Notes under the pieces: model-generated
Database searches by the model: none
What the model saw: the letters and a program-made list of their open reading frames with translations, nothing else
What the model was told of the DNA's origin: nothing
Assembly: GCF_036812735.1 (NCBI RefSeq)
Contig: NZ_CP117523.1
Coordinates: 682,001 to 746,000, forward strand
Direction of reading: 5' to 3'
DNA from: Terrisporobacter glycolicus ATCC 14880 = DSM 1288
GTDB taxonomy: Bacteria; Bacillota; Clostridia; Peptostreptococcales; Peptostreptococcaceae
Length of the DNA: 64,000 nucleotides
Shown here: in pieces, positions 1-8,568 of the stretch
How the letters are laid out: every line of letters starts with the position of its first letter
Position numbering within the stretch: position 1 is the first letter of the stretch
Program-made: the position numbers and the translations under genes

Positions 1-617
1 TAAACGATGTCAATGAAAAAAGAGGGTATATAGAAAGTTCATTAGGTTTAATTATATTTATAATATTTATTGTAGCTGGAAAAGTATCTAACTTCTTAAT
101 TGAGGATATAGAAAATAAAGGAAGAATTAAGAAACTCAGTTATGGAATTAGCAAATGGAAATATTATTTATCACTAATAGTTACTTTTTATATAATGTGT
201 TCCATGTCAACTTTAATATATTATGGTATATTAATAATTTTCAAATTAGACTTTGGAATGGTAAATATAATAGACTTCTTAGTTGTTATGTTGTTACTAA
301 ATCTTGTTGCGCTAAGTTTTAACTTGTGCATAGTTAGTTTTACTAGAAGAAGACATACATCATCAATGTTAAATGTACTTATAATAGTTCCATGTTGTAT
401 GTTAAGTGGGGTATTTTGGGATTTTAATATAATGCCTAAAAACTTCCAAGTAATAGGAAGATTTATGCCAACTAGATGGGTATATATTTGTCTAGAAAAT
501 TTGCAACAAACTAATGATTTAGATAGTATAAATATATACCTAAATGCAATGATTATTTTATCAATAACATTTTTTGTTATAAGTTTTATTAAATTAAAAG
601 AAAGCAAAGAAGTTTAA
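1..617 (+). CDS. ABC-2 type transporter permease, C-terminal part (5' end outside window)
   Basis: The reading frame is open from base 3 and no start codon is needed inside the window, so this is the 3' part of a longer gene. The visible ~204 residues carry about five hydrophobic helices with charged loops between them, and the segment GVFWDFNIMPKNFQ followed by FMPTRWVYICLENL is the typical end of ABC-2 family permeases (a Pro/Trp-containing re-entrant region before the last helix). The protein would form the membrane channel of an exporter for a drug, lipid or peptide. Its ATPase partner must lie upstream of the window. The substrate cannot be told. It ends just before a bidirectional terminator. 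Confidence 0.8.
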   Translation, partial: NDVNEKRGYIESSLGLIIFIIFIVAGKVSNFLIEDIENKGRIKKLSYGISKWKYYLSLIVTFYIMCSMSTLIYYGILIIFKLDFGMVNIIDFLVVMLLLNLVALSFNLCIVSFTRRRHTSSMLNVLIIVPCCMLSGVFWDFNIMPKNFQVIGRFMPTRWVYICLENLQQTNDLDSINIYLNAMIILSITFFVISFIKLKESKEV

Positions 618-634
618 AATTTTATAAAAAGAAA

Positions 635-672
635 AAGGTTGGACTATGTAGTAGTTCAACCTTGAATTTTTT
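635..672. terminator. Bidirectional intrinsic terminator
   Basis: An 11-bp stem (AAGGTTGGACT with AGTTCAACCTT) has a 7-nt loop and is followed by GAATTTTTT. It also has an A-rich left flank, so it can end the ABC permease transcript and the convergent gene on the minus strand. Confidence 0.85.
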
Positions 673-673
673 G

Positions 674-1384
674 CTAACTTTCTTTTTTGTCGGAGTCAAA
701 GGTAAAGTACAATCCTTTAGTAACTACATTAAATTTATTACTTAAAAAATTACATACAGTTTGAATAATACCTAAAGTATCCGCATTAACTACACCAACA
801 ATTCTTTGTTGTATAAGTAATTCATAGTAACTATTATCCACGTCTTTTATTGGGAAAAGTGCATTAGGAGCATCGACATAAGCCTCCACGCCAGGAAGTA
901 CTTTTCCATCTTTATCATAGGCTAACTCCAAATAATCTTTTGGCCTAGTAGCTAGGTTAATAGAATATTTCTTTTCACCGCAACTTACATGAACCTTGTA
1001 ATTATCTTTAAACTTTGCACTACAAGGGTTATTTTTCGAAATATCATCTTGATTAAAAATCTCTTTGATTTTGTTATTTTCAAATTTATATATTACACCA
1101 ATTTCAAATCCACCAGAACCTCCAAAGCTACCTCTTACCATAATTTCATCTTTGCCGTCATTTGTAAAATCTCCACAGAATAACTGTATATCATAACCTG
1201 AATAAGGTAGTTGCATATTAACTGGATATCCAACCTCAGGATTTACAACTAATTCAAGGTTTTGACTATAAGAACTATTTTCATAAGGAAAAATTCCTAC
1301 TAAAATTACTTTATCTTTTGAGTTTTTATCAACTATATTTGCTGACAAACTGTCTACAACAACTTTATTATTAGAATCAGACAT
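674..1384 (-). CDS. Hypothetical protein with VCBS/FG-GAP-like repeat segment
   Basis: The protein has 236 residues when started at the ATG at 1384, which has GGGGG five bases upstream. An ATG four codons earlier overlaps that ribosome site and is less likely. I see no signal peptide or membrane helix. The segment FTNDGKDEIMVRGSFGGSGG, at about residue 70, looks like an FG-GAP/VCBS calcium-binding loop (Asp/Asn-rich D-x-N-D-G-x-D), and similar stand-alone proteins occur in clostridia. The rest is not recognised. It is transcribed alone, convergent with the preceding permease and divergent from the next small gene. Function unknown. Confidence 0.65.
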   Translation of the reverse strand: MSDSNNKVVVDSLSANIVDKNSKDKVILVGIFPYENSSYSQNLELVVNPEVGYPVNMQLPYSGYDIQLFCGDFTNDGKDEIMVRGSFGGSGGFEIGVIYKFENNKIKEIFNQDDISKNNPCSAKFKDNYKVHVSCGEKKYSINLATRPKDYLELAYDKDGKVLPGVEAYVDAPNALFPIKDVDNSYYELLIQQRIVGVVNADTLGIIQTVCNFLSNKFNVVTKGLYFTFDSDKKES

Positions 1385-1589
1385 AATAACCCCCATCTAA
1401 ATTAAATTTATATCTTCTTCTAATTTATGAAGAAAAACTATCTTATGTTAATATTATTAATAATATGAGAGCTCAACTTATTAAAAAAATTATGTTATTG
1501 TAAAACTGGGTAATATTAATAAGATCATTGAGTTATAGTAAAAATAAAACTATAATATTACTTAGTTGAGTAGCTAGGAGATGAGTTAA

Positions 1590-1802
1590 TTGAAAAAAGA
1601 TAGAATAAGAATACTATATAAAAATAATTTTGAAAGAATAGTAGAAGAAAGTAATGTTAGAAATTTTAGATCTTTAATAGATTGGATGGAAGATTTTAAT
1701 GAGGGAAGTGTAGTTCCATCATTAGTTTTATTTGGTAGAGACTTGGGGAGTAACTTTTCCATTAACAAAAGTAATGTAAAAATAATTGAATTTATGGATT
1801 AA
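1590..1802 (+). CDS. Small hypothetical protein (TTG start)
   Basis: This 70-residue protein begins at a TTG with AGGAG nine bases upstream at 1576-1580. The nearby ATG at 1581 is in another frame and stops at once. The sequence is mixed alpha/beta with a basic N-terminus and no membrane helix, Cys pair or recognisable domain. A strong terminator follows directly, so it is a single-gene unit. I do not recognise the family. Coding status rests on the good ribosome site, the gene-sized open frame and the terminator. Confidence 0.55.
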   Translation: MKKDRIRILYKNNFERIVEESNVRNFRSLIDWMEDFNEGSVVPSLVLFGRDLGSNFSINKSNVKIIEFMD

Positions 1803-1810
1803 ACAAAAAG

Positions 1811-1846
1811 GAATTGCAAACAGTTTTGCAATTCTTTTTTATTTTT
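1811..1846 (+). terminator. Intrinsic terminator
   Basis: Stem GAATTGCAAA paired with TTTTGCAATTC, short loop, followed by six T. It ends the small gene at 1590-1802. Confidence 0.85.
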
Positions 1847-1859
1847 TATAAAAAGAACA

Positions 1860-1899
1860 TTGACACTTGTATATACTGTGTTATATTCTGTATATATAC
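1860..1899 (+). promoter_or_regulatory. Sigma-A promoter and likely operator of the GntR-ABC operon
   Basis: TTGACA (1860-1865) and TATATT (1882-1887) are spaced 16 bp apart. Related palindromic blocks GTATATAC (1869-1876) and GTATATATAC (1890-1899) flank the -10 region. A position over the promoter suits autorepression by the YtrA-type GntR regulator encoded next, which is inferred. Confidence 0.55.
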
Positions 1900-1932
1900 A
1901 ACATATACGAAATATAACGGAGAGGATAAAAT

Positions 1933-2310
1933 ATGGATATAGTAGTTTCTGATTCATTACCAGTGGCTCTTTATGAGCAAATAAAAAATCAAATTATATC
2001 ACAAATCGTTTCTAAAAAACTTTTGCCAGGACAGCCTCTGCCTTCAATTAGGACTTTAGCAAGAGAAATTAAGGTAAGTATAATTACTGTAAAAAAGTCT
2101 TATGATATTTTAGAAAGTGAAGGATATATAGAAACAGTTCCATCAAAAGGTAGCTTTGTTTCAGCAAAAAATACAGAAAAAATGAGGCAACTAGCCATAT
2201 ATGAGTGGGAATGTAAACTAGAAGAGATAGTAAAGAGAGCTAAAGAATTAGATATTTCCTTAGATGAAGGAATGGAGATTTTTAAAGAACTATATAATTT
2301 AAGTGATTAA
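1933..2310 (+). CDS. GntR-family regulator, YtrA/YhcF type
   Basis: This 125-residue cytosolic DNA-binding protein has an N-terminal winged helix (residues ~10-75) with the typical GntR core PGQPLPSIRTLAREIKVS and the wing IETVPSKGSFV. The C-terminal tail is only ~45 residues of helix, so there is no FadR or aminotransferase effector domain. That short layout defines the YtrA subfamily, which normally represses adjacent ABC exporter genes. It has a clear promoter and a GGAGAGG ribosome site and is followed closely by an ATPase and a permease. Regulation of its own operon is inferred from this context and from palindromes near the -10 box. Confidence 0.85.
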   Translation: MDIVVSDSLPVALYEQIKNQIISQIVSKKLLPGQPLPSIRTLAREIKVSIITVKKSYDILESEGYIETVPSKGSFVSAKNTEKMRQLAIYEWECKLEEIVKRAKELDISLDEGMEIFKELYNLSD

Positions 2311-2322
2311 GTGGGGTACATT

Positions 2323-3177
2323 ATGAATTTAATAGAAATTAATAATTTAAAAAAAGCTATGGGAGATTTTAAATTAAATATAGAAAAATTAGAAATAAAA
2401 GAAGGCTTTGTTACAGGTATTATAGGGACAAATGGAGCTGGAAAAACTACTTTAATGAAATTAATAATGAATATATTAAATCAAGAGGAAGGTAGCATAA
2501 AAATATTGGGAGAAAATTTCAATAAAGACAAAAAACATATTAAAGAATTAATAGGGTATTTAGGGCATGAGACACTATATCCAGAAGATTTTACCTTAGA
2601 TGACATAAAATCAACTATAAGCATATTTTATAAAAATTGGGATGAAAAGCTATTTTATGATTATACTGAAGACTTTAATTTAAATCTTCAGGAAAAATAT
2701 AAAGATTTATCAAAAGGACAAAAAGTGAAATTTGATTTAGCTATGATTTTGTCTTATCATCCCAAATTAATAATCTTAGATGAACCAACAGCAAATTTAG
2801 ATCCAATATTTAGGACTGAATTTTTAGAAGTTCTTCAATTACGAATGGAAAAAGATTTATCTACAACTTTATACTGTACTCATATTACAAGTGATTTGGA
2901 TAAAATAGGAGATTACTTTGTTGTAATGGATAAAGGAAAAATTATTTTTAATGAAGATAGTGAAAATATAAGAAATAATTATACTATTGTAAAGGGATCA
3001 AAAGTACTATTAAATGAAGAAACCAAAAAAGTATTTCAACATATAGTGGAAAATGAATTTGGATTTAGAGGAATTTCTAATAATAAAAAAGAAGCAGAAG
3101 ATATATTTGGGCAAGAAGTTTTATATGAAATACCTAAAATAGAAGATGTATTAATATTTAGTAAGGGGAATAAGTAA
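2323..3177 (+). CDS. ABC transporter ATP-binding protein
   Basis: I start this 284-residue protein at the ATG at 2323, because GTGGGG at 2311-2316 is its ribosome site; the in-frame GTG at 2311 is part of that site. It has Walker A GTNGAGKTT (residues ~35-43), an LSKGQ signature (~129-133), Walker B LIILDEP (~149-155) and the switch His in CTH (~187). The long C-terminal tail is usual in antibiotic or lantibiotic-type exporters (the YtrB/CcmA-like class). It hydrolyses ATP to drive the membrane partner encoded next, whose start overlaps its stop codon by one base. Substrate unknown; possibly a cell-envelope stress or drug export system. Confidence 0.88.
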   Translation: MNLIEINNLKKAMGDFKLNIEKLEIKEGFVTGIIGTNGAGKTTLMKLIMNILNQEEGSIKILGENFNKDKKHIKELIGYLGHETLYPEDFTLDDIKSTISIFYKNWDEKLFYDYTEDFNLNLQEKYKDLSKGQKVKFDLAMILSYHPKLIILDEPTANLDPIFRTEFLEVLQLRMEKDLSTTLYCTHITSDLDKIGDYFVVMDKGKIIFNEDSENIRNNYTIVKGSKVLLNEETKKVFQHIVENEFGFRGISNNKKEAEDIFGQEVLYEIPKIEDVLIFSKGNK

Positions 3178-3869
3178 TGACAGAGATAAAAAAATTATTA
3201 AGATTAGATTTGAAATTTTTAAAACAATATTATAGGATGTACATACCTGTATTTTTTATTATGCTATTTGTTTTTGGTAATATGTCATTTAATATGGGAC
3301 TTGTAATATTGGTTTTCTACTATGGATTTGAAACTGATGATAACCGTAAAAAAGTTAATAATTTAATACAAACTCTTCCAATAAATAATAAAGAATATGT
3401 TTCTTATAAATATATTTCTTCATTTATGCAATTGATTTTCATAGTAATGTTTTTTTTAATTGCAATGATTTTAATTTTAATTGCAGAAAATATTTCTAAT
3501 TCAGATTCAGAAATATTTTTATTATCTTGGATAAGTAATCATATTGTACAAAATAACGGTATACAAGCAAATTATTTAATCAGATTTATAGCAGAATTAT
3601 TCATGTCAGTTGTTACTATTTGTGTAATGATTCCTACAAAATACAATAAAATTAAAAAGAAAAGAGTACTAACGTGGATTATATTAATATTTGTTAATAG
3701 TATGGTGGGGAATTGTTTGACTAAAGATTACACATGGGTACTATTTGACTTTTTAAGTAAATTTAATGAATTATTTATAGTTATGTTAGGAATTATTTTA
3801 AGTTATTTCTTGATTAAATTATCCTTTAGCAAAACATTACAACTTCATAGTGAATCTGAAATTATATAA
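3177..3869 (+). CDS. ABC-2 type transporter permease
   Basis: This 230-residue integral membrane protein has about five or six hydrophobic segments. The motif GFETDDNRKKVNNLIQTLPI, after the first helix pair, is typical of ABC-2 permeases that follow YtrA-type regulators. Its ATG overlaps the stop of the ATPase gene by one base, which indicates translational coupling and a single complex. An intrinsic terminator lies 20 bases after the stop and closes the three-gene operon. The exported substrate is not evident. Confidence 0.8.
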   Translation: MTEIKKLLRLDLKFLKQYYRMYIPVFFIMLFVFGNMSFNMGLVILVFYYGFETDDNRKKVNNLIQTLPINNKEYVSYKYISSFMQLIFIVMFFLIAMILILIAENISNSDSEIFLLSWISNHIVQNNGIQANYLIRFIAELFMSVVTICVMIPTKYNKIKKKRVLTWIILIFVNSMVGNCLTKDYTWVLFDFLSKFNELFIVMLGIILSYFLIKLSFSKTLQLHSESEII

Positions 3870-3888
3870 ATAAAAATATAATGAATAT

Positions 3889-3932
3889 AAAAGGGTTATA
3901 ACAAAATAAAATAATTGTTATAACCCTTTTAC
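3889..3932 (+). terminator. Intrinsic terminator
   Basis: A 15-bp perfect stem (AAAAGGGTTATAACA with TGTTATAACCCTTTT) whose right arm ends in four T. It closes the GntR-ABC operon. Confidence 0.75.
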
Positions 3933-4023
3933 ATATGTACATAAAAATAAATTTAACAACCTATTATAGTCACAAACATAAAATATAACATAAGACAAAA
4001 TTAGTTGTATTGGGGGGGAGAGT

Positions 4024-6432
4024 ATGAACTTGTATGAAGAGGCTTCTTCCATAGTGAAAAAACTTTCTTTAGAAGAAAAGTGTAAATTTTGTTGTGGAGT
4101 AGATTTCTGGCATTCATTTGGAATAGATGAAATAAATATCCCATCAATTATGTTATGTGATGGACCTCATGGTCTTAGAAAAGAAGATATAGATAGTTTT
4201 ATGTTTATGAGCCCTAAAGTCATAAAATCAACTTGCTTTCCAACAGCTACAGCTTTAGCCTCCACCTTTGATGAAGAATTGATAAATCGTATGGGAAAGG
4301 CACTAGGTGAGGAATGTAGAAAAGAGGATGTGGCAGTACTTTTAAGTCCAGGAATTAATATAAAAAGACTACCTATCTGTGGAAGAAATTTTGAATACTT
4401 TAGTGAAGATCCTTATTTAAGTGGCAAGATGTCAGCAGCACTTATAAGAGGAATACAAAACAAAGGCGTAGCAGCTTGTTTAAAGCATTTTGCAGGAAAC
4501 AGCCAGGAAAAATATCGTATGACTATTAATTCAATTATTGATGAAAGAGCTCTTAGGGAAATATATTTGAAAGGGTTTGAAATAGCCATAAAAGATGCTC
4601 ATCCTTGGTCTGTAATGATGGCATATAATAGATTAAATGGGCAGTACTGTTGTGAAAATAAATATTTAATACAAGACATACTTAGAAATGAATGGAATTA
4701 TAAAGGATGTATTATTAGTGACTGGGGAGGTGTTAATGATATTATTTCTAGTATAAATAATGGATTAAATTTAGAAATGCCAGGATATAAAGATGATTAT
4801 TATAAGATTTTACAAAAGGCTGTAGAAAATAACAAATTAGATGAAAAAATATTAAATAATTCTGTTACAAAAGTAATTGAACTAATTTTAAAATATAAAG
4901 AAGGTAAGAAAATACCATATAAATGTAATTTTAAAGAACATATTGACTTGGCAAAGGAAATAGCTGAAAGTAGTGCAGTATTACTTAAAAATGATAATAA
5001 TATTCTCCCAGGAAATAATTTACAAAAAATTGGATTAATAGGAAGGCTTGCAAAAGAACCTGTATACCAAGGATTGGGTAGTTCACATGTTAATTCTAAT
5101 ACTATAGACAATGCATATGATGTATTTTTAGATAATAATTGCAATATAAATTATGCTGATGGATATTATTTAGAAAATGATGAAATTCATGAAGTTTTAC
5201 TGAAAGAAGCTATAGAAGTGGCAAAAAATAAGGATATAGTGTATTTATTTGTAGGTTTACCTAAATATTATGAGGCAGAAGGATATGATCGCAAAAATTT
5301 AAAATTGCCAAAGTCTCATGATAATTTAGTTTATGAAATTAGCAAAATTAATAAAAATTTAGTAGTAATATTACAATGTGGATCTGTTGTGGAAATGCCA
5401 TGGAGTCACATTCCTAAAGCTATTTTACTAACTCATTTAAGTGGTTGTAGAGGCGGAAATGCGACCGTAAATCTATTATTAGGAAAGGAAAACCCATCAG
5501 GTAAGCTAAGTGAAACTTATGCAAATACTTTTGACGATTATCCATCGATAGGATTCTACCCTGGAGATAATAATTATGTTGAATATAGAGAAAGTATATT
5601 TGTGGGATATAGATATTTTGATAGTGCAGATATTAATGTAAAGTATCCTTTTGGTTTTGGGCTTTCTTATACAACTTTTGAATATAGTAATATGAAAATA
5701 AAATATAATAATGACAATAATATGGAAGTATCCATAACTGTTACCAATATTGGTAATATGGAAGGGAAAGAAGTAGTCCAACTTTATATTTCTTGTTTAT
5801 ACTCAAAATTGTTTAGAGTAAAGCAAGAGTTAAAAGGATTTAAAAAAATAAATTTAAAACCTAAGGAAAGTAAAGAAGTAACTTTTATTTTAGATGAAAA
5901 TTGCTTTGCTTATTATAATATTCAAAGCAATCAATATGAAGTTGAAGAAGGACAATATAGTATAAGTATTGGTTCATCATGTAGAAATATTAAATTTTCT
6001 ACAGTAGTAAATAAAAGAGGAGATAGTGTGAAAACTATTGATTATAAAGCAAAATCTCCATCTTATTATGAACTATATAAAAAGAAACTAGATCCAACAG
6101 AGTCAGAATTTGAGAATATATATAATAAGGAACTACCGATTATTAACAAGAAAATATATCCATTTACTACAAATTCTACAATAAATGATATTAAAAGTAT
6201 TTATGGTGGTGATTTAATTATATCTGCCATAAATAAAAAGGCAAATAAATTTGTAAGTGGAGATAAAGCCATGGAAATTACAGTAAAAGAATCATTAAAT
6301 GATCAACCTTTTAGGCTAATTGCTATGGTAACTAGAGGAGCGATAAATCGCAAATCAATACAAGGATTTGTGAATTTATTAAATAAACATTATGTTAAAG
6401 GATTTTTACAAATTTTAAGAAATAGGAAATAA
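4024..6432 (+). CDS. Glycoside hydrolase family 3 beta-glucosidase
   Basis: This 802-residue protein lacks a signal peptide and should act in the cytosol on imported beta-glucosides or related oligosaccharides. Its layout is the N-terminal TIM barrel with DGPHGLR, KHFAGNSQE and the nucleophile motif SDWGG (Asp ~233), then the alpha/beta sandwich carrying the acid/base region, then a fibronectin-III-like domain (~560-640, EVSITVTNIGNMEGKEVVQL). The last ~130 residues form an extension seen in many Firmicute GH3 enzymes. A very strong GGGGGGGAG site precedes the ATG. No sugar transporter or regulator is adjacent, so the natural substrate is uncertain; N-acetylglucosaminidase activity is less likely because the GH3 NagZ His motif is absent. 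Confidence 0.88.
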   Translation: MNLYEEASSIVKKLSLEEKCKFCCGVDFWHSFGIDEINIPSIMLCDGPHGLRKEDIDSFMFMSPKVIKSTCFPTATALASTFDEELINRMGKALGEECRKEDVAVLLSPGINIKRLPICGRNFEYFSEDPYLSGKMSAALIRGIQNKGVAACLKHFAGNSQEKYRMTINSIIDERALREIYLKGFEIAIKDAHPWSVMMAYNRLNGQYCCENKYLIQDILRNEWNYKGCIISDWGGVNDIISSINNGLNLEMPGYKDDYYKILQKAVENNKLDEKILNNSVTKVIELILKYKEGKKIPYKCNFKEHIDLAKEIAESSAVLLKNDNNILPGNNLQKIGLIGRLAKEPVYQGLGSSHVNSNTIDNAYDVFLDNNCNINYADGYYLENDEIHEVLLKEAIEVAKNKDIVYLFVGLPKYYEAEGYDRKNLKLPKSHDNLVYEISKINKNLVVILQCGSVVEMPWSHIPKAILLTHLSGCRGGNATVNLLLGKENPSGKLSETYANTFDDYPSIGFYPGDNNYVEYRESIFVGYRYFDSADINVKYPFGFGLSYTTFEYSNMKIKYNNDNNMEVSITVTNIGNMEGKEVVQLYISCLYSKLFRVKQELKGFKKINLKPKESKEVTFILDENCFAYYNIQSNQYEVEEGQYSISIGSSCRNIKFSTVVNKRGDSVKTIDYKAKSPSYYELYKKKLDPTESEFENIYNKELPIINKKIYPFTTNSTINDIKSIYGGDLIISAINKKANKFVSGDKAMEITVKESLNDQPFRLIAMVTRGAINRKSIQGFVNLLNKHYVKGFLQILRNRK

Positions 6433-6501
6433 TTTTAAAAGAATAGAAGCGATTTTTATTGGATAAATTATAATTAAAATATCATCAAGGAGAATTACAT
6501 T

Positions 6502-6684
6502 ATGGATAACAATAAAAATAGAATGAAAGATAGACCAAAATCAAATCCAGAACTTAGAAAAATGTATTCTGAGCATGGAGCAGACATTGGAATAGAAAAT
6601 GGACAAAAAATAGGCGCTAGAGATTGTGGTACAAATAAAACTAAAACTGAAAAACTTTATCATAAAGCTAAAAAAAGAGATTAA
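6502..6684 (+). CDS. Small hydrophilic basic protein, unknown
   Basis: This 60-residue protein follows GGAG and an ATG and is rich in Lys, Asn, Arg and Gly, with no hydrophobic stretch. It is probably soluble and may be partly disordered. One Cys is present in ARDCGTNK. It is transcribed after the GH3 gene (70-bp gap) and is ended by its own terminator. Short, charged proteins like this are common in spore-formers, including small spore proteins, but the SASP signature is absent and I cannot assign a role. Confidence 0.55.
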   Translation: MDNNKNRMKDRPKSNPELRKMYSEHGADIGIENGQKIGARDCGTNKTKTEKLYHKAKKRD

Positions 6685-6690
6685 CACATA

Positions 6691-6726
6691 AAAATCGTAT
6701 CAATTTAATTTTGATACGATTTTTAT
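6691..6726 (+). terminator. Intrinsic terminator
   Basis: Stem AAAATCGTATCAA with TTGATACGATTTTT around an AT loop. It ends the small basic protein gene. Confidence 0.85.
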
Positions 6727-7117
6727 ATTTTGAAGCAAAAGTATAATTATAGCCTTTTTAAATGAGAAAATTTATCAAATTTATTAAAAACTACATACTA
6801 ACAATTGTAATATTTTCAAATATTTTTACATATTATCAAGTAGTTTTTACTATAAGAAATGGTGGTGGATAATATATCAATAATGCATAATGTAGAAGAA
6901 AAGTCAGGGGGAACTTTGGATAGAGAATAAACAACTTTAAGCCGAATTATGATAATTATAAGGTGAAGTCTGATTAAATATGTCTTATTTAATCACTTTT
7001 CATATGAAGGAATCATATAAAAGTATATGAGGAAAGAATTTTATTGTCTATTTTAAAAATTTAGACCATAAATAAATCCTTCATTGTATATAAATGCAAT
7101 TATGAGGAGGAATTTGC
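6727..7117 (+). other. 390-bp gene-free leader with a hairpin and a tiny frame
   Basis: No gene of normal size is seen. A 22-codon frame (GTG ~6865 to TAA ~6930) and a second short in-frame stretch shortly after it look like leftovers of a gene but match nothing I recognise. GATTAAATA (6972-6980) pairs with TATTTAATC (6986-6994) and is followed by ACTTTT, a weak terminator or attenuator ahead of the gene at 7118. The ribosome site GAGGAGG for that gene lies at the end of the interval. Confidence 0.35.
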
Positions 7118-7804
7118 GTGAGCATTGATTTAAATGAAAAAGTAAGTGGGAAGTACTGGATAAGAAAGGTTATTAAAGAGAATAATGGATCTGTCTTGAA
7201 TGAAAGAATAATTAATAGAGATACAAGAATTGAGTCTATAGAGTGGCTATCACCTCTAGAAAATGAGAATTTTAGAGAGTATATGCTAAATTCACCTTCT
7301 CTCCTAGAGAAGTTAAACAATAATGGAGTTGCATTGAAAAAAGAAGATTTGAGTTTTTGGCCACAAAGAGAGCCTGTATGGGATGGAATCGGTTTGGCAG
7401 CTATAAAAGATTCACAGGAAAAAATGATCGTCTTAGTGGAAAATAAAAGCAGTATTAAAGAATTGAGAAGTAAGTTAGCGTCTACAAATGAGAATAATAA
7501 AAGATTAATATTAGATTCAATGAAAGAAACTTATGATGAGCTTGGAATAAAAGGTGATTTTAATAAATGGTTTGATACTTATTACCAAATAGCTAATAGG
7601 TTTACTTTTATGCACCAACTTATGAAAAAGGGATATAAGGTTAAATTAGTTTTTCTAAATATTGTTGATGATCATATGTACAAAAATATATCAAAGGCTA
7701 AATGGGTAGAAGAATATTGTAAAATGTTAAATGAATTTATGGGAGAAAGATTTGTGCCAAGAGATGTAGTGATTATTGATTTAAATGTGCATGAAGAAAA
7801 ATAA
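7118..7804 (+). CDS. Uncharacterised protein with PD-(D/E)XK nuclease-like motif
   Basis: This 228-residue cytosolic protein starts at GTG, nine bases after GAGGAGG. Residues 85-110 contain PVWDGIGLAAI, a spacer, then MIVLVENKS: Asp89, Glu108 and Lys110 fit the D...E-x-K metal site of the PD-(D/E)XK fold, where the Asp ends one strand and E-x-K lies on the next. The N-terminal ~80 residues and the alpha-helical C-terminal half are not recognised. It is a single gene with its own terminator; no methyltransferase, specificity subunit or helicase is next to it, so it is not an ordinary restriction system. It may be an orphan nuclease or a nuclease-fold protein with another role. Confidence 0.6.
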   Translation: MSIDLNEKVSGKYWIRKVIKENNGSVLNERIINRDTRIESIEWLSPLENENFREYMLNSPSLLEKLNNNGVALKKEDLSFWPQREPVWDGIGLAAIKDSQEKMIVLVENKSSIKELRSKLASTNENNKRLILDSMKETYDELGIKGDFNKWFDTYYQIANRFTFMHQLMKKGYKVKLVFLNIVDDHMYKNISKAKWVEEYCKMLNEFMGERFVPRDVVIIDLNVHEEK

Positions 7805-7810
7805 AAGGTT

Positions 7811-7843
7811 AAAAAACGTATTGTTAATTCAATACGTTTTTTA
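7811..7843 (+). terminator. Intrinsic terminator
   Basis: Stem AAAAAACGTATTG with CAATACGTTTTTT, loop TTAATT. Confidence 0.88.
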
Positions 7844-7914
7844 CATTAATAGAGGAAATTATTATTAATAAGATGAAATAAATATATAACAATGAGCAAA
7901 AAGGAAGTGTTATT

Positions 7915-8424
7915 ATGGAAAAACAAGAAATTCAAATAAAATTGGCTTATGACGAAATTGATTCAATAAAAGAGCTATTTACAGAATATAGAAATATGCT
8001 AGTAGAAACATATAAGGACGTGGAAGGGGTAAGTTCTTGTTTTGTAAGCTTTCAAGAGGAGTTAGATACTTTAAAGGATAAATATGCATTACCAAAGGGA
8101 AGATTATACATTGCAAAATATGATGGTAAAATTGCTGGGTGTGTTGGACTTAGACCATTAGATGATTATTGTTGTGAAGTGAAAAGATTATATGTAAGAA
8201 ATCAATTTAGAAGCTTGGGTATAGGAAAATTGCTTATGGAATACATAATCAAGGATGGGAAAGAATTAAATTATGACTTAATAGTATTAGATACATTCTT
8301 GCACTTGGAAAGAGCTGTAGATTTATATTATAAACTAGGTTTTAATGAAATAAAGGAATATTATAATAGTCCTATAAAGGATGTAATTTATTTGGGATTA
8401 GATTTAAATAATAAAGAAAGTTAA
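7915..8424 (+). CDS. GNAT-family N-acetyltransferase
   Basis: This 169-residue cytosolic enzyme should transfer an acetyl group from acetyl-CoA to an unknown amine. It has the GNAT core: a beta strand KIAGCVGLRPL (~75-85), motif A with VKRLYVRNQFRSLGIGKLL (~89-107), whose R-S-L-G-I-G-K binds the CoA pyrophosphate, and motif B around LDTFLHLERAVDLYYKLGF (~125-143). It has an AAGGAAG ribosome site and stands alone between a terminator and a decayed nhaA. The acceptor cannot be predicted. Confidence 0.85.
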   Translation: MEKQEIQIKLAYDEIDSIKELFTEYRNMLVETYKDVEGVSSCFVSFQEELDTLKDKYALPKGRLYIAKYDGKIAGCVGLRPLDDYCCEVKRLYVRNQFRSLGIGKLLMEYIIKDGKELNYDLIVLDTFLHLERAVDLYYKLGFNEIKEYYNSPIKDVIYLGLDLNNKES

Positions 8425-8500
8425 ATAAAAGAATTACATGACTCTCTCATATATATTTTGTAAAGAACATGTAAAAATCTAACCTTATTGCGTAAAAACG

Positions 8501-8529
8501 TTGACTAAAACATGTTTTGGAACTATGCT
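8501..8529 (+). promoter_or_regulatory. Sigma-A-type promoter ahead of the nhaA remnant
   Basis: TTGACT (8501-8506), 17-bp spacer, TATGCT (8524-8529). It may still be active although the gene behind it is broken. Confidence 0.45.
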
Positions 8530-8568
8530 AGAAAAGTACTTTGTATACAGAACTAATATGGGAGATCG

